A stretch of 64,000 nt of DNA. It comes from a virus. Positions 42,834 through 52,333 of the stretch are shown piece by piece (the first letter of the stretch is position 1; every line of letters begins with the position of its first letter). The notes beneath the pieces were generated by a model, which worked only from the letters and a program-made list of their open reading frames with translations, searched no databases and was not told the origin of the DNA. The stretch is from the IMG/VR virus record IMGVR_UViG_3300027770_002599, positions 1-64,000 of that record; one strand, written 5' to 3'. The position numbers and the translations under genes were made by a program.

Positions 42834-43495
42834 TAAGCGTCAATCTCCGTAACTAATCTTTCAACATCTTGTCTTGTACCAAAGATATGATAAAAACAAT
42901 TAATAGGAATACCAGGTTTTGCTTGAAGATAAACTTTATTATCTGATATTCTTTTTACAATAACATCCTGATGAGCTCCGATTGGAGTCAGTGATACAGT
43001 AATTGTAGTTGAATCTACTAATTTTGTCCAATATTCCGGAAGTTCTATTTCTGTACGGTTCAAAACTCTTCCACGAACATATACTGCATTTTCTGGACCT
43101 TCTAAACAGGTATGAACTAATTGCTTTCCTTGTTTTGTTGGGTGATTAATTACAAAGTTTTTAATTTGTGCTTGTAATATTCTTGTTCTTACAATATCTG
43201 CTTCAACAAACTTTGTCTTAATAAGTTCATCTACTCTTACAAACTTCTCAAATCTTGCAGTTAATTTACACCACAAAGAATATAATGGTGCAGTTTTTAC
43301 ATCCTCATTTGCTGTAATTCCGATCATCAACGTTGCTTTATTTTCTGCAAATTGTTGTGCTGCACCAACTTGCAATGGTCCTTCTACATACGCAGATCCA
43401 CGAACTTTTTCATCACCCAATCCAAGAGCAGTTGGAGTTCCTGCACCAACCATAAGTTGCCCACCAGAAGCAACATCATCAAATAACATTGACAT
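42833..43495 (-). CDS. Virion protein with the EGPENAVY-type C-terminal domain
   Basis: A 220-residue protein. The first 65 residues have GGQLMVGAGTPTALGLGDEK, resembling a spike-tip or beta-helix cap. Residues 75-110 are helical and charged (RFEKFVRVDELIKTKFVEAD). Residues 115-220 are the same domain as in the next gene, including GRVLNRTEIELPEYWTKLVD and TITVSLTPIGAHQDVIV. The Cys in HTCLEGPE is conserved in both copies. It overlaps the next gene by 1 base and lies 2 bases from the spike candidate 43498-44115, so these three form a compact tail-tip cluster with the mosaic gene 44118-49199. Confidence 0.65.
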   Translation of the reverse strand: MSMLFDDVASGGQLMVGAGTPTALGLGDEKVRGSAYVEGPLQVGAAQQFAENKATLMIGITANEDVKTAPLYSLWCKLTARFEKFVRVDELIKTKFVEADIVRTRILQAQIKNFVINHPTKQGKQLVHTCLEGPENAVYVRGRVLNRTEIELPEYWTKLVDSTTITVSLTPIGAHQDVIVKRISDNKVYLQAKPGIPINCFYHIFGTRQDVERLVTEIDA

Positions 43496-43497
43496 TT

Positions 43498-44115
43498 TTA
43501 ATCCTCCACTTGATTATTTTCATTGCAGACATCTTGCCCGCCAACTTTAGAATCCCTAGTTTTAACTGCATCAGTCACACCACGAATTATAGAACTATAA
43601 ATTTTCATTGAAGAATTTGCAACTATTTCTGCAGTTCCGGTTGTTACTAATTTATAATGTGCTGTTCCCTCAATGAATACTTTTTTACCTTTAACGATAG
43701 TAGATTCTGATGAGGTTATACGAATGTTACCCTTATCACCACCTTCACCAACAGCAACTAAATCAATATTAACTCCCTCAAGACGAATATTACCTTTATC
43801 TGCCTTAATAATTATATTACCATTTACTGCATTTATAAGTAAAGTATCTTCTGCTTGTGCAGAATCCATTCCACATTTAATTTGAAATCTACCAGGACTT
43901 GTGGATGTTGTGGTTCCTTTTCTTTGACCGTTTTTATCCAAAACAATTGAGTGTCTTCCATCAGTTGCCTGAAGTAAAACATCTGCAGTTACAGCTCCAT
44001 CTTTATGTATATGACCAAAAGATATTGAACCGTGATCATTTCCAAATCTGATTCCAGTATAAGTACTATCTGCAGTTGACCCAGGCGTATTTTTTGTATT
44101 GATAGGTGTTGGCAT
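43498..44115 (-). CDS. Candidate beta-helical spike protein (gp5 C-terminal / VgrG-like)
   Basis: The 205-residue product contains ATDGRHSIVLDKNGQRKGTT (residues 49-68), followed by repeated NGNIIIKADKGNIRLEGVNI-type units and another DKGNIRITSSESTIVKG. These short 'G-N-I-x-I' units are typical of intertwined beta-prisms in T4 gp5 C-terminal domains and VgrG or gpV spikes. The lack of such a domain in the gp5-like protein 49253-50758 fits a split central spike, with this gene as the needle part. It starts 2 bases after the mosaic gene's stop. This is by pattern, not by recognised homology. Confidence 0.55.
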   Translation of the reverse strand: MPTPINTKNTPGSTADSTYTGIRFGNDHGSISFGHIHKDGAVTADVLLQATDGRHSIVLDKNGQRKGTTTSTSPGRFQIKCGMDSAQAEDTLLINAVNGNIIIKADKGNIRLEGVNIDLVAVGEGGDKGNIRITSSESTIVKGKKVFIEGTAHYKLVTTGTAEIVANSSMKIYSSIIRGVTDAVKTRDSKVGGQDVCNENNQVED

Positions 44116-44117
44116 AG

Positions 44118-47100
44118 TTATTGTAGAGTTCCCGGAATGTTGAGTTTTGGATCATTAGCAGTAACATCAGTACCAACTCTTTGAATTGCACTTGGAGGTG
44201 TTGTTACTTGAGCAGTAATACTTTCTTGAAGAGTATCATATACACGAATTGGTTCTCCAATCGTTTTATAATATCCAGCATATTTAGCACCCTGATCATA
44301 GAACACTGAACCATAATATGCTCTACCATCAACATATCCAGTTTGTTTCAATCCAACCAAATCAGTAACCTGAAGAAGTTTTTGTCTTTCTCCGGTTAAT
44401 GCAGGATCTAATGGATCTCTAATCACTTTAAATACCGGAGTGAAGGATGCATTTATTCCTGTTTTAGATGGAAGAGTAATTCTTGGATATACTGAAAAAC
44501 AAGTTCCTTCACTTACTATCTTCACTTCCTTTATTTTACCAAATGGATCACATATGTAATCCAATACTACTCCATTATCAGGTACTATACTAAGTTTGTC
44601 AACTCCACATTCATAATTAATTCCAGGATCATCTATAATAACACTTTCCAAAATTAAGCATACCGGATATCCCGAAACTTGTGGTCCTGGTGTTGGAGGT
44701 GGTGGTGTTGGTGTTGGAGGTGGTGGTGTTGGTGTTGGAGGTGGTGGTGTTGGTGTAGGAGTAGGTGTTGGAAATGGAGTTAATGATCCGCAACGTACAA
44801 AACTTCCAATAGGAGCACTTGCATTTAATGTCATAATAATATTACCATCAGTATCAAGAATTACCAAATCATTATCCGATAATTTTGTTAATGGTGGTAT
44901 TAATTCAGATCCTACATAAACTGTTCCTGATTTAGATGATATTGGACCATATATTCTTCCACCATCCAAATCATATACTTTACTTGCATTTATAGTTATG
45001 TTATTATTGCCATCTTTTACTTCAAATGAATCTGCTGGTGATGATATTTTTATGTCTATTGATTGTTTTCCAGTTTTCTTAGTTAGATCCAAATAAATTC
45101 CTGGACCAGTATATCCTTTAGTTGATGTACTACAGATAGGATTTGGCCCTGGAGGTGGTGGTATTGGAGTAGTTTGTTCACATTTACCAGTAGTTGAATT
45201 AAGAGTATATCCAGGATTACATTCACATTTTTGTGTTACCAAATTATATGTTGCATTTGGATCTTTACAATTTTTAATAGAAGGAGTATTACCTTGAGCA
45301 GCAGGAATTACTTTAGATACAACACCCTTACCACTAATTTTCTTGGGACAGGGTGGAGAAATTAAAACTGCAGAAATCGCAACAGGATTTTGTTGCCAAG
45401 AAAAAGCATCCGCTTCTATGACGGAAGTTTGCTTTGTAATTTCAAGAGCAACACCAGATGGATTTACTGCGAATATATCAGATGCAACTTTAGTATTTGT
45501 AAGAGTTATTACAAGATCATAAGTCCCTTTAGTTATATTTGCAATATCTTCAATAGGATCTCCAACAAAATCCGTTGTTGTTCTTATATCTACTCCATTA
45601 ATTGTAAATGATGCAATATTATCTCCTTGCATTTTTACCTTATAGGAACCGTCCTCTGGAAAAGTTACATTTCTCCACGTAAGAGTGAATGTTCCAGTAA
45701 TTGCTGCATTTGGAGAATTGACATCCCCCAGATATGGAGATACGGAATACTTATTCATATAATCACTCCATCTCTTATCATTCCAATGAACTAATGGAAT
45801 TCCCTCATATGTTATTTTATCCTTTTGTGTTATAAAATTACTATTTGTTTGTTGTGGTGAAGTTGGTATAACAGTAGGGGCATAAAAAGCAGTTCCTTCT
45901 CTTTGGAATCCTAATGCAGCCAAAGATGGCATTTCATTCGTATCCAATGTAAGAAAATGTTCTCCTGTTCCGAGACGAAAATACCTAATCACCTCAGATC
46001 TATCTACTCCTGGAGTATCATATGCTGCTCCAACAACACCCTCAAAGTTATACCCTATAGCAACTGCATTATCTTTTTCAGGTATGCTGGTTGTATATAA
46101 GTGATCTCCAGTAGGTCCATGAAATAAACGATATACGGGTACAGTTCCCGATACTTGATTAATATCTTTAAATAACTTAAAGGCAAGACCTTCTTCATTT
46201 AGATTGTTTTGTTCTATAAATTCTGTTGTTGGATTTGAAGTATAGAAATGTTGACTTTGTGCTGGTCCACCAAAATCAAAGGTAAAAAACCTTCTCATAT
46301 CAACAGTTTCTACTGGTTTAGATATTATTGGAATACTAGACTGCCAATCCAAAGTACTAAAAATCTTAAGATCAATAGTAGATTTTTTATCAATTGGTGA
46401 ATTGGTAACTTCAGTTGTAATTTTATGTTTTCCTTTTGTAAGAAATATTTTTGATGAACCTGGATTTTCTACATTAAATCCTTCAGCATTATGAACTTCT
46501 TTTCCATCAATAAGTATTCTTCCACTATTATCTGCAGTTGCCTTAACAGCATAATATCCATCATAAGCAATATCTACTTCCCAGTCATTACTATGAGTTA
46601 CACCTGCAGAATCACTTGATGGAGTATCTAATGGAGGAACAGGAGACAATGCATACCTGTTCATAAAGTTACTCCAAGGAGAATTTTTAGAGGGGGGCGG
46701 AGTAGAAGAATTAGAACTAGGAGTATTAGTTTGCTGTTTGGAAATAATATCTTTAAGTTTTAGTCCTTCCGCACCGTCTCCACTAATAGTAATAGATCTT
46801 CCGCTTCCAGCACCCGGTCTAGTTACCATTTGTCCAGGAGGAACCGAAAGAGTTGTAAAAAAATCTCCTTGTGCATCTTTTCCATAATATATTTCTGTTG
46901 CCCCACCAAGGATTGGTAATGGTTTATCCAAAACTATTTTTGTATCAGGAACTAATGTTAATGGAGGTATAGGAGCAGGAGTAGTGATAGCAGGAGTAGG
47001 TGGAGTATATCCTACAGGATAATATCTTACAGGATACCAAGATTTTTTTGCAGGAAACCGAGTAGACCAAATTGGATTTGGAGGACATCTACCACTCTGA

Positions 47101-49199
47101 ACTTTTGGTTTTTCTTGAGGAACTGGTGCAGGAGGAGCATCAATAGTTAATGACACACCCATTGGATTTTCATTCCAAGATTTACTTGATATAATAGTTC
47201 CTGAATTAACTTCTGATGAAGAAAATATTCTTTTAAAAGATCCAGAACTAACCTGCAATACCACATTATCCCAACCTTGGTATCCCTCATCAACTATAAA
47301 ACTCTTATTATCTCCAGATGGAGTTTCATCCCCAGTATAAGAAGATATGCTATTATTATAGATTGGAGTAATTACAGAAGCAGTACAAGGACCATAAATT
47401 TTTCCACCACTTATAGTATATGATTTTGTACTTGGTGTGGATATAGCACTGGATAGTTTTGATATATTACTATCAACATTTGGTATAGAAATCATATAAT
47501 CTAAACCAGATCTCCCGCTGACGGTTATTGTAACATTTTGATCTCCAGTATATGAACTCAAATCTAAATAAATTCCTGGACCATTAAAACCAGTTACCGC
47601 ACTTGGGGCAGATACTTGAGAAGATGTTGAACCACCAAGTATTGGTATGGTGATTGGTGCATAAAAAGCAGTTAATTCTCTTTGAAATCCTAATGGCGAC
47701 AAAAATTGCATTTCATTAGTATCTAATGTAAGAAAATGTTCTCCAGTTCCAGGACGAAAATATCTAACTACTTCAGCTCTATCTACTCCTGGAGTATCAT
47801 ATGCTGCTCCAACAATACCTTCAAAGTTATACCCTGCAGCAACTGCATTATCTCTTTCAACTATACTTGCCACATAAAGATGATCTCCAGTAGGTCCATA
47901 AAACAAACGATATACTGGTACAGTTCCAGGAACTTGATTGGTATCTTTAAATAACTTAAAGGCAAGAACTTCTTCATATAGATTGTTTTCTGCTATAAAT
48001 TCTGTTGATGGATTTGAAGTATAGAAATGTTGACTTTGTGCTGGTCCACCAAAATCAAAGGTAAAAAACCTTCTCATATCAACAGTTTCTGCATATTTAA
48101 CTACAGGTGGTGGTGTTACAATTGGAGCATAAATTGGAACATTCAATAAATTTATATAAATTTTATGCTTACCTGCTTTATATGTTTTTTTGATTGGAGT
48201 TGGCACATCTAAAAATTGATTTAGATCTGCAATAAATTGATTGTCAATAAAAACTTTTGCAACATTATCACACAATCCACGAATGATATATTCTCCATCA
48301 TAAGGAAAATCAACTTCCCATTCAAACACAAATAACTTTCCAGAATTATCAGTACCGGGAACATTAGATGGTGGAACTGGAGATATTGCATATGTATTGG
48401 TAAATGGATTCCACGCAGGATGTGAAACCAGATATGTTTGATTATATAAAGTAGATCCGTAACTAATCTTTAAAGGTTTTTTCTTTCTTGTAGTCCAAAA
48501 TGGATTAGATGCTGTAGATAATGATTTCTGATATTTGTCAATTTCATATGCAATTGGATCTGCACCAATTCCAGTATATGCCTCTGGTTGCCAAGGCCCT
48601 AAATCTTCTCCATTAGGTCCCCAATTTCTGCCAAATCCAACAGTTGTATCAGGACATATTTCATAATCTTCAAAGTCTGCTTCTTTATCATATGTTTCAT
48701 ACGATTCTGTAACTTCACCTAAAACAGCAACTAATACTGCACCATTTGTATTATTGCAAGGATCATTTAAATCAACCAGAGGTGGATATTGATATCCGTG
48801 CCCGCCTCTAATAAGATCTACAGCAAGTACTGCCCCATCAACACCTATAATAGGATTACCTGCTGCACCAATTCCACCACCACCAAAAAATTGAACTTTA
48901 GGCGCACCGCAAGGTTTAACTTGTTGCAATCCACCACAATCAGTCTCAGTAGAAAGAGTATCATTTGGAGTTAATTTATTGACTTCATTAATATTAAGAT
49001 ATCTTATATTGTTATCACCATCCTTAAAAATGAATACTGTTCCAGGATTTTTTTGAGCATATGCATTTGCTTCACATATAGTATAATCATATTCATATCC
49101 AGTAGCACCATCAATAAATCCTACTTTAATCGCAGCAGTAGTTACAGGTGCTGTTAAATTAAAAAGATCAACTCCACGTACTTTATTTGAATTTGCCAT
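44118..49199 (-). CDS. Mosaic virion protein, PA14-like and DUF5648-like domains (1693 residues)
   Basis: The N-terminal 240 residues include CGAPKVQFFGGGGIGAAGNP and a 'Y-P-P' beta motif. About residues 263-357 hold a PA14-like sandwich (DFPYDGEYIIRGLCDNVAKV), and two more copies follow near 843-955 (DIAYDGYYAVKATADNSGRI) and 1145-1250 (TFPEDGSYKVKMQGDNIASF). Two copies of a DUF5648-like repeat (FFTFDFGGPAQSQHFYTSNP) lie at about 370-514 and 965-1107. An EGF-like Cys pattern (CKDPNATYNLVTQKCECNPG) and a Pro-Thr linker follow near 1290 and 1474-1504. A gp-like YxCGVDKLSIVPDNG end domain closes it. This domain mix suggests glycan binding on the virion surface. The late promoter is at 49250-49257. 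Confidence 0.7.
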   Translation of the reverse strand: MANSNKVRGVDLFNLTAPVTTAAIKVGFIDGATGYEYDYTICEANAYAQKNPGTVFIFKDGDNNIRYLNINEVNKLTPNDTLSTETDCGGLQQVKPCGAPKVQFFGGGGIGAAGNPIIGVDGAVLAVDLIRGGHGYQYPPLVDLNDPCNNTNGAVLVAVLGEVTESYETYDKEADFEDYEICPDTTVGFGRNWGPNGEDLGPWQPEAYTGIGADPIAYEIDKYQKSLSTASNPFWTTRKKKPLKISYGSTLYNQTYLVSHPAWNPFTNTYAISPVPPSNVPGTDNSGKLFVFEWEVDFPYDGEYIIRGLCDNVAKVFIDNQFIADLNQFLDVPTPIKKTYKAGKHKIYINLLNVPIYAPIVTPPPVVKYAETVDMRRFFTFDFGGPAQSQHFYTSNPSTEFIAENNLYEEVLAFKLFKDTNQVPGTVPVYRLFYGPTGDHLYVASIVERDNAVAAGYNFEGIVGAAYDTPGVDRAEVVRYFRPGTGEHFLTLDTNEMQFLSPLGFQRELTAFYAPITIPILGGSTSSQVSAPSAVTGFNGPGIYLDLSSYTGDQNVTITVSGRSGLDYMISIPNVDSNISKLSSAISTPSTKSYTISGGKIYGPCTASVITPIYNNSISSYTGDETPSGDNKSFIVDEGYQGWDNVVLQVSSGSFKRIFSSSEVNSGTIISSKSWNENPMGVSLTIDAPPAPVPQEKPKVQSGRCPPNPIWSTRFPAKKSWYPVRYYPVGYTPPTPAITTPAPIPPLTLVPDTKIVLDKPLPILGGATEIYYGKDAQGDFFTTLSVPPGQMVTRPGAGSGRSITISGDGAEGLKLKDIISKQQTNTPSSNSSTPPPSKNSPWSNFMNRYALSPVPPLDTPSSDSAGVTHSNDWEVDIAYDGYYAVKATADNSGRILIDGKEVHNAEGFNVENPGSSKIFLTKGKHKITTEVTNSPIDKKSTIDLKIFSTLDWQSSIPIISKPVETVDMRRFFTFDFGGPAQSQHFYTSNPTTEFIEQNNLNEEGLAFKLFKDINQVSGTVPVYRLFHGPTGDHLYTTSIPEKDNAVAIGYNFEGVVGAAYDTPGVDRSEVIRYFRLGTGEHFLTLDTNEMPSLAALGFQREGTAFYAPTVIPTSPQQTNSNFITQKDKITYEGIPLVHWNDKRWSDYMNKYSVSPYLGDVNSPNAAITGTFTLTWRNVTFPEDGSYKVKMQGDNIASFTINGVDIRTTTDFVGDPIEDIANITKGTYDLVITLTNTKVASDIFAVNPSGVALEITKQTSVIEADAFSWQQNPVAISAVLISPPCPKKISGKGVVSKVIPAAQGNTPSIKNCKDPNATYNLVTQKCECNPGYTLNSTTGKCEQTTPIPPPPGPNPICSTSTKGYTGPGIYLDLTKKTGKQSIDIKISSPADSFEVKDGNNNITINASKVYDLDGGRIYGPISSKSGTVYVGSELIPPLTKLSDNDLVILDTDGNIIMTLNASAPIGSFVRCGSLTPFPTPTPTPTPPPPTPTPPPPTPTPPPPTPGPQVSGYPVCLILESVIIDDPGINYECGVDKLSIVPDNGVVLDYICDPFGKIKEVKIVSEGTCFSVYPRITLPSKTGINASFTPVFKVIRDPLDPALTGERQKLLQVTDLVGLKQTGYVDGRAYYGSVFYDQGAKYAGYYKTIGEPIRVYDTLQESITAQVTTPPSAIQRVGTDVTANDPKLNIPGTLQ
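44690..44752 (-). repeat. Perfect 21-bp triplication in a Pro-Thr linker
   Basis: Three perfect copies of a 21-bp unit begin at 44690, 44711 and 44732 and encode TPTPPPP-like steps. A variant continues to about 44770. The purity suggests slippage and length variation. Confidence 0.9.
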
Positions 49200-49249
49200 A
49201 TTTTTTTTATACGTCCTTCAATTCTCTTTTCATATGGAATTAATATTCA

Positions 49250-49257
49250 TATTTATG
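49250..49257 (-). promoter_or_regulatory. T4-type late promoter (CATAAATA) overlapping a stop codon
   Basis: CATAAATATG on the minus strand. Its central TAA (49253-49255) is the stop of the gp5-like gene. The ATG of 44118-49199 is about 50 bases downstream. Confidence 0.65.
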
Positions 49258-50758
49258 TGAAATCTTTGGATATAAGTTTTTTCAAATTTTGTATTGGAGT
49301 TGCAAATGGTATTTCTAGTTTTAATGGCTTATCAATAAATTCCTGAGTAGACTTATCAACTTCAGATACTCTTGGATCATTTGGTGTAGTTGTTGCACCA
49401 CCTCCTTTTTGTAATGTATAATAATCTGATATTGGACACTCTGGTTTTAAATCACAACCAAAAACATTAAATGTAATATTTTCAAAATTTAAAGCAGAAC
49501 TTATACTACCATTAATTCCACTAATTAATGAACTGACTTGGGATATACCACCACTTACCTGAGATAAAGCATTGCCCACTTTATCAATTTCAGATAATGT
49601 ATCAGAAAGAAATGAATTTGCAATATTTACCGCATTACTAACACCGTCTGTCATCTCTTTCATATTCATGGCAATCATTGTTCCGGTTAATGACTCAACA
49701 GAACAAAGTGTAGTAAAAGTATATGTATTAGGTGGTGTTTCCTTCGTAGTATTTAACATAAATGGATTATTTTTATTGTTTATAGTTTTGTCTTCAAAAA
49801 ATCCTTGCAATTGAGCACAAAGATTTTGAGTAAGTTTATTGTAAAGACATACAATCAATTTAGTAATTGTTTTTTTTATATCAATAAATTGATTTCTTTT
49901 ATTTGGTGGAATTTTATTTACAGTTGGTGCCAGTGCTTTATTGATTTTCTTCAAAACGTACTGCATAATCTTATCAAAAATAATCTTAATATATTTTGCA
50001 ATTTCACAAGCAAAGTTAGCAATCAGTGCTCTAATATCAGATAATATTTGTGATGCAGCATCAACATAACTCTTTGCTGCATGGAGTATTTTATTAATCT
50101 CATCAGTAAGTTCTTGAATTTTGATTTGTATTGCTTTAAGTGCAGACTTCATCATATTGCACGGATTCATCAATACTGTCTTCTTTTGATATAATTCATT
50201 ACGCTTAATATCAGCAGCACTTTGCTGTTGAACAGCATTTACTCCTTCTAGAGTTGGTTCAGGATTTGCTGGTGTTGGTCCAATACTTTTTCCTTCATCA
50301 GGAACTTTAATAGTTTGATCAGTATATGCACTTGTTGGTGCAAAATTACTTTGTGTAGTTCCAACTGTTTTTCCTAATACAGTTTGTGCATTATTACCAA
50401 GCACTCCCATAATAACTGGAACTTGTGCATCAGAATCATCAAGAAAAAATCCAAATACAAAATTACCTTGTCTTATATTTGGAGTTTGAGAACTTGTTCC
50501 TTGCCCACCCCCAGCCGTAATTGGATACATTACCTGTGCCCAAGGTAATTGATCCGAAGGAATTGTTTCTTCTTCTTTATCGTGATATCCTATAATTCTA
50601 ACTTTATACCTATATCCCCATCCAGGAATTTGATCTGGACTTTCAAATTTTCCAGGAAGTATATTATCTTTCCAAGTAGAATCCTGAGCGATTTGTCCAA
50701 TCCACCAATGAAACCCACCTGTTCCCAAAAATCCTGAATTAAATAATGTTCCTTCCAT
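49253..50758 (-). CDS. 5: Baseplate hub protein, gp5-like OB-fold, without a lysozyme domain
   Basis: Residues 50-130 (VRIIGYHDKEEETIPSDQLP, then WAQVMYPITAGGGQGTSSQT and GNFVFGFFLDDSDAQVPVIM, then GVLGNN) match the OB-fold N-terminal domain of T4 gp5, which sits on the gp27 trimer at the hub. In T4 this is followed by a lysozyme domain and a needle. Here residues 185-330 are helical and coiled (KIQELTDEINKILHAAKSYV; IKKTITKLIVCLYNKLTQNL), residues 355-430 are low-complexity helical text, and the C-terminus is polar. I see no lysozyme motif and no beta-prism. The gene order with 50758-50976 and the gp27-like gene supports the hub assignment. Lysis of the wall may be supplied by the tape-measure-like proteins. 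Confidence 0.8.
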   Translation of the reverse strand: MEGTLFNSGFLGTGGFHWWIGQIAQDSTWKDNILPGKFESPDQIPGWGYRYKVRIIGYHDKEEETIPSDQLPWAQVMYPITAGGGQGTSSQTPNIRQGNFVFGFFLDDSDAQVPVIMGVLGNNAQTVLGKTVGTTQSNFAPTSAYTDQTIKVPDEGKSIGPTPANPEPTLEGVNAVQQQSAADIKRNELYQKKTVLMNPCNMMKSALKAIQIKIQELTDEINKILHAAKSYVDAASQILSDIRALIANFACEIAKYIKIIFDKIMQYVLKKINKALAPTVNKIPPNKRNQFIDIKKTITKLIVCLYNKLTQNLCAQLQGFFEDKTINNKNNPFMLNTTKETPPNTYTFTTLCSVESLTGTMIAMNMKEMTDGVSNAVNIANSFLSDTLSEIDKVGNALSQVSGGISQVSSLISGINGSISSALNFENITFNVFGCDLKPECPISDYYTLQKGGGATTTPNDPRVSEVDKSTQEFIDKPLKLEIPFATPIQNLKKLISKDFT

Positions 50759-50976
50759 TAGTTCTCGTATATTCTACATTCTGGTGAATCTGGATTTTCA
50801 TCACAAAATAATTCTAATGATGATGGAGTTTTAGTTATTTCTGGATTATTTTTTTGATATCTTTCTAAATTATTCAGTTCATCTTCAAGATGACGAAGAC
50901 GTTGACTACAAATATCTGAAGTATCAAGTTCTTGTCTAGTATCAAATATATGTTGTTGAAGAGTTTTAGTGTTCAT
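50758..50976 (-). CDS. Small hub-operon protein, function unknown
   Basis: A 72-residue protein, MNTKTLQQHIFDTRQELDTS at the start, with DICSQRLRHLEDELNNLERY as a helix. The tail has two cysteines in an acidic context (LFCDENPDSPECRIYE). It overlaps the gp5-like gene by 1 base and the gp27-like gene by 4 bases, so it is translationally coupled on both sides. The C-terminal CxxxxxxxxC pair might bind a metal or form a disulfide. I do not recognise a family. A hub accessory is the most likely role, from position. Confidence 0.6.
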   Translation of the reverse strand: MNTKTLQQHIFDTRQELDTSDICSQRLRHLEDELNNLERYQKNNPEITKTPSSLELFCDENPDSPECRIYEN

Positions 50977-52304
50977 ACAGTTGGATTTCCTGTTTTTCCA
51001 TAAGAATCTCTAACCAAAATCAATTTAGTAAAAGTCCCTGTTGTAGAAATCATATGACATAAATGTGATATCATATATATGCCACCAAATTGTTCGCTTT
51101 TACTTTTATCGGTATTTGAGGATAGTTCTGGATTATCAACAAAAATAAGATCTCCTGCGTGTAAACTAAAATCACCAGGAATCGTAATTCTTACTTTAAT
51201 TGTAAACAGTTGATTATATCGCATTGCTGCTTGATTTAAGATACCATTCGGATCAAAATTTTGTTCTTGTGATTTGCTAATTTGTTCTTTAGTATTTCCC
51301 GTAGGTAATGTTCCAGTATCAATGAGCATATATGATGTTCTAGTATGCTTATTAGGAAACTCATCATTTAAAACTGGAAGTTCTTTTCCTGCAAGTTTTA
51401 AATTTTCTTTCGTTAATTCTGCTCTTGGATATTCTACTTTATAATAACAATTGAATGGATCAAACGTTATAATTTTTGTTGAATATGTGCCTATTTCAAA
51501 TTTTGATACAACATCAGCAGTATTATCAATATCATACTCAAGAATCTTTCCACCATATCCAACCGGAATATTTTGACCTCCAGAATCTGGCGAATCATTA
51601 TAAATTAAAGACTTTACTGGTTTAGATAAAAATAATTTATCAATTGATTTATATTGAAATCCCTTTGAGGTTTCAAAGAAAAAATATCCCGCAGTATTTC
51701 CTTTTGCATTTTGAGTATTTGGTACTGATCTTTTTGATAACCAAGTGCAAAGATAAATTGGTTTTTTATTATTTCCTATAAAGTTATAATTATTTAAAGT
51801 TTCTTCAATATCAATATTCTTTTTAGTATTTAAACAATTATTATCAGTAAGAATATATTTAATATGATCAGAAATCTTACCATTAAATCTAGTTTTTACT
51901 CTAATTTGCTCATTTAAAATATATTCTTTTGATACCAAATCTAAAGAAATTAAAGATCTTCTTGAATCTTGATTTAATGGAGATATTTTATTTACATATA
52001 GTGCTAAATCTAATTTATTATCCAAATTATCAGTCATTACCAACTTCATTTTTTCTTGTCCAACCAAAGGTAAACCTTCAATTACACTCATATACTTACC
52101 ATTATTTTCAACAGAATTACCAGTATCAGTATAAACACAAGTTACTTTTATTGTTTGTTGTAAAATACTTTCATAATAATATAACTCAGTTGTTCCATTC
52201 GCAATATCTACATTTTGTTTAGTCTTATTTGAGGTAACACTAAACAGATTTATATTGGAAGGTTCTGCTAATTTTGAAAATAATTGTTGCTGTTCGTCTG
52301 CCAT
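50973..52304 (-). CDS. 27: Baseplate hub protein, gp27-like
   Basis: The 443-residue protein is close in size to T4 gp27 (391). Residues 65-110 (YMSVIEGLPLVGQEKMKLVM, then ALYVNKISPLNQDSRRSLIS) and the central NEQIRVKTRFNGKISDHIKY fit the tandem beta-barrel plan of hub proteins. Residues 165-260 include NFIGNNKKPIYLCTWLSKRS and a YFFFETSKGFQYKSIDKLFL step. The C-terminal 80 residues (IPGDFSLHAGDLIFVDNPEL) resemble the fourth domain of gp27-type hubs. The gene is between the tape-measure-like genes and the gp5-like gene, as expected of a hub operon. Assignment is by fold pattern and order, with moderate confidence. Confidence 0.7.
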   Translation of the reverse strand: MADEQQQLFSKLAEPSNINLFSVTSNKTKQNVDIANGTTELYYYESILQQTIKVTCVYTDTGNSVENNGKYMSVIEGLPLVGQEKMKLVMTDNLDNKLDLALYVNKISPLNQDSRRSLISLDLVSKEYILNEQIRVKTRFNGKISDHIKYILTDNNCLNTKKNIDIEETLNNYNFIGNNKKPIYLCTWLSKRSVPNTQNAKGNTAGYFFFETSKGFQYKSIDKLFLSKPVKSLIYNDSPDSGGQNIPVGYGGKILEYDIDNTADVVSKFEIGTYSTKIITFDPFNCYYKVEYPRAELTKENLKLAGKELPVLNDEFPNKHTRTSYMLIDTGTLPTGNTKEQISKSQEQNFDPNGILNQAAMRYNQLFTIKVRITIPGDFSLHAGDLIFVDNPELSSNTDKSKSEQFGGIYMISHLCHMISTTGTFTKLILVRDSYGKTGNPTV

Positions 52305-52325
52305 ATTATTATTTTACTATTTTAT

Positions 52326-52333
52326 TATTTAAC
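52326..52333 (-). promoter_or_regulatory. Weak late promoter-like motif (GTTAAATA)
   Basis: The minus strand has GTTAAATA, with the stop TAA of 52329-55520 inside. The ATG at 52304 is 22 bases downstream. It is a one- or two-base variant of the T4 motif. Confidence 0.4.
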
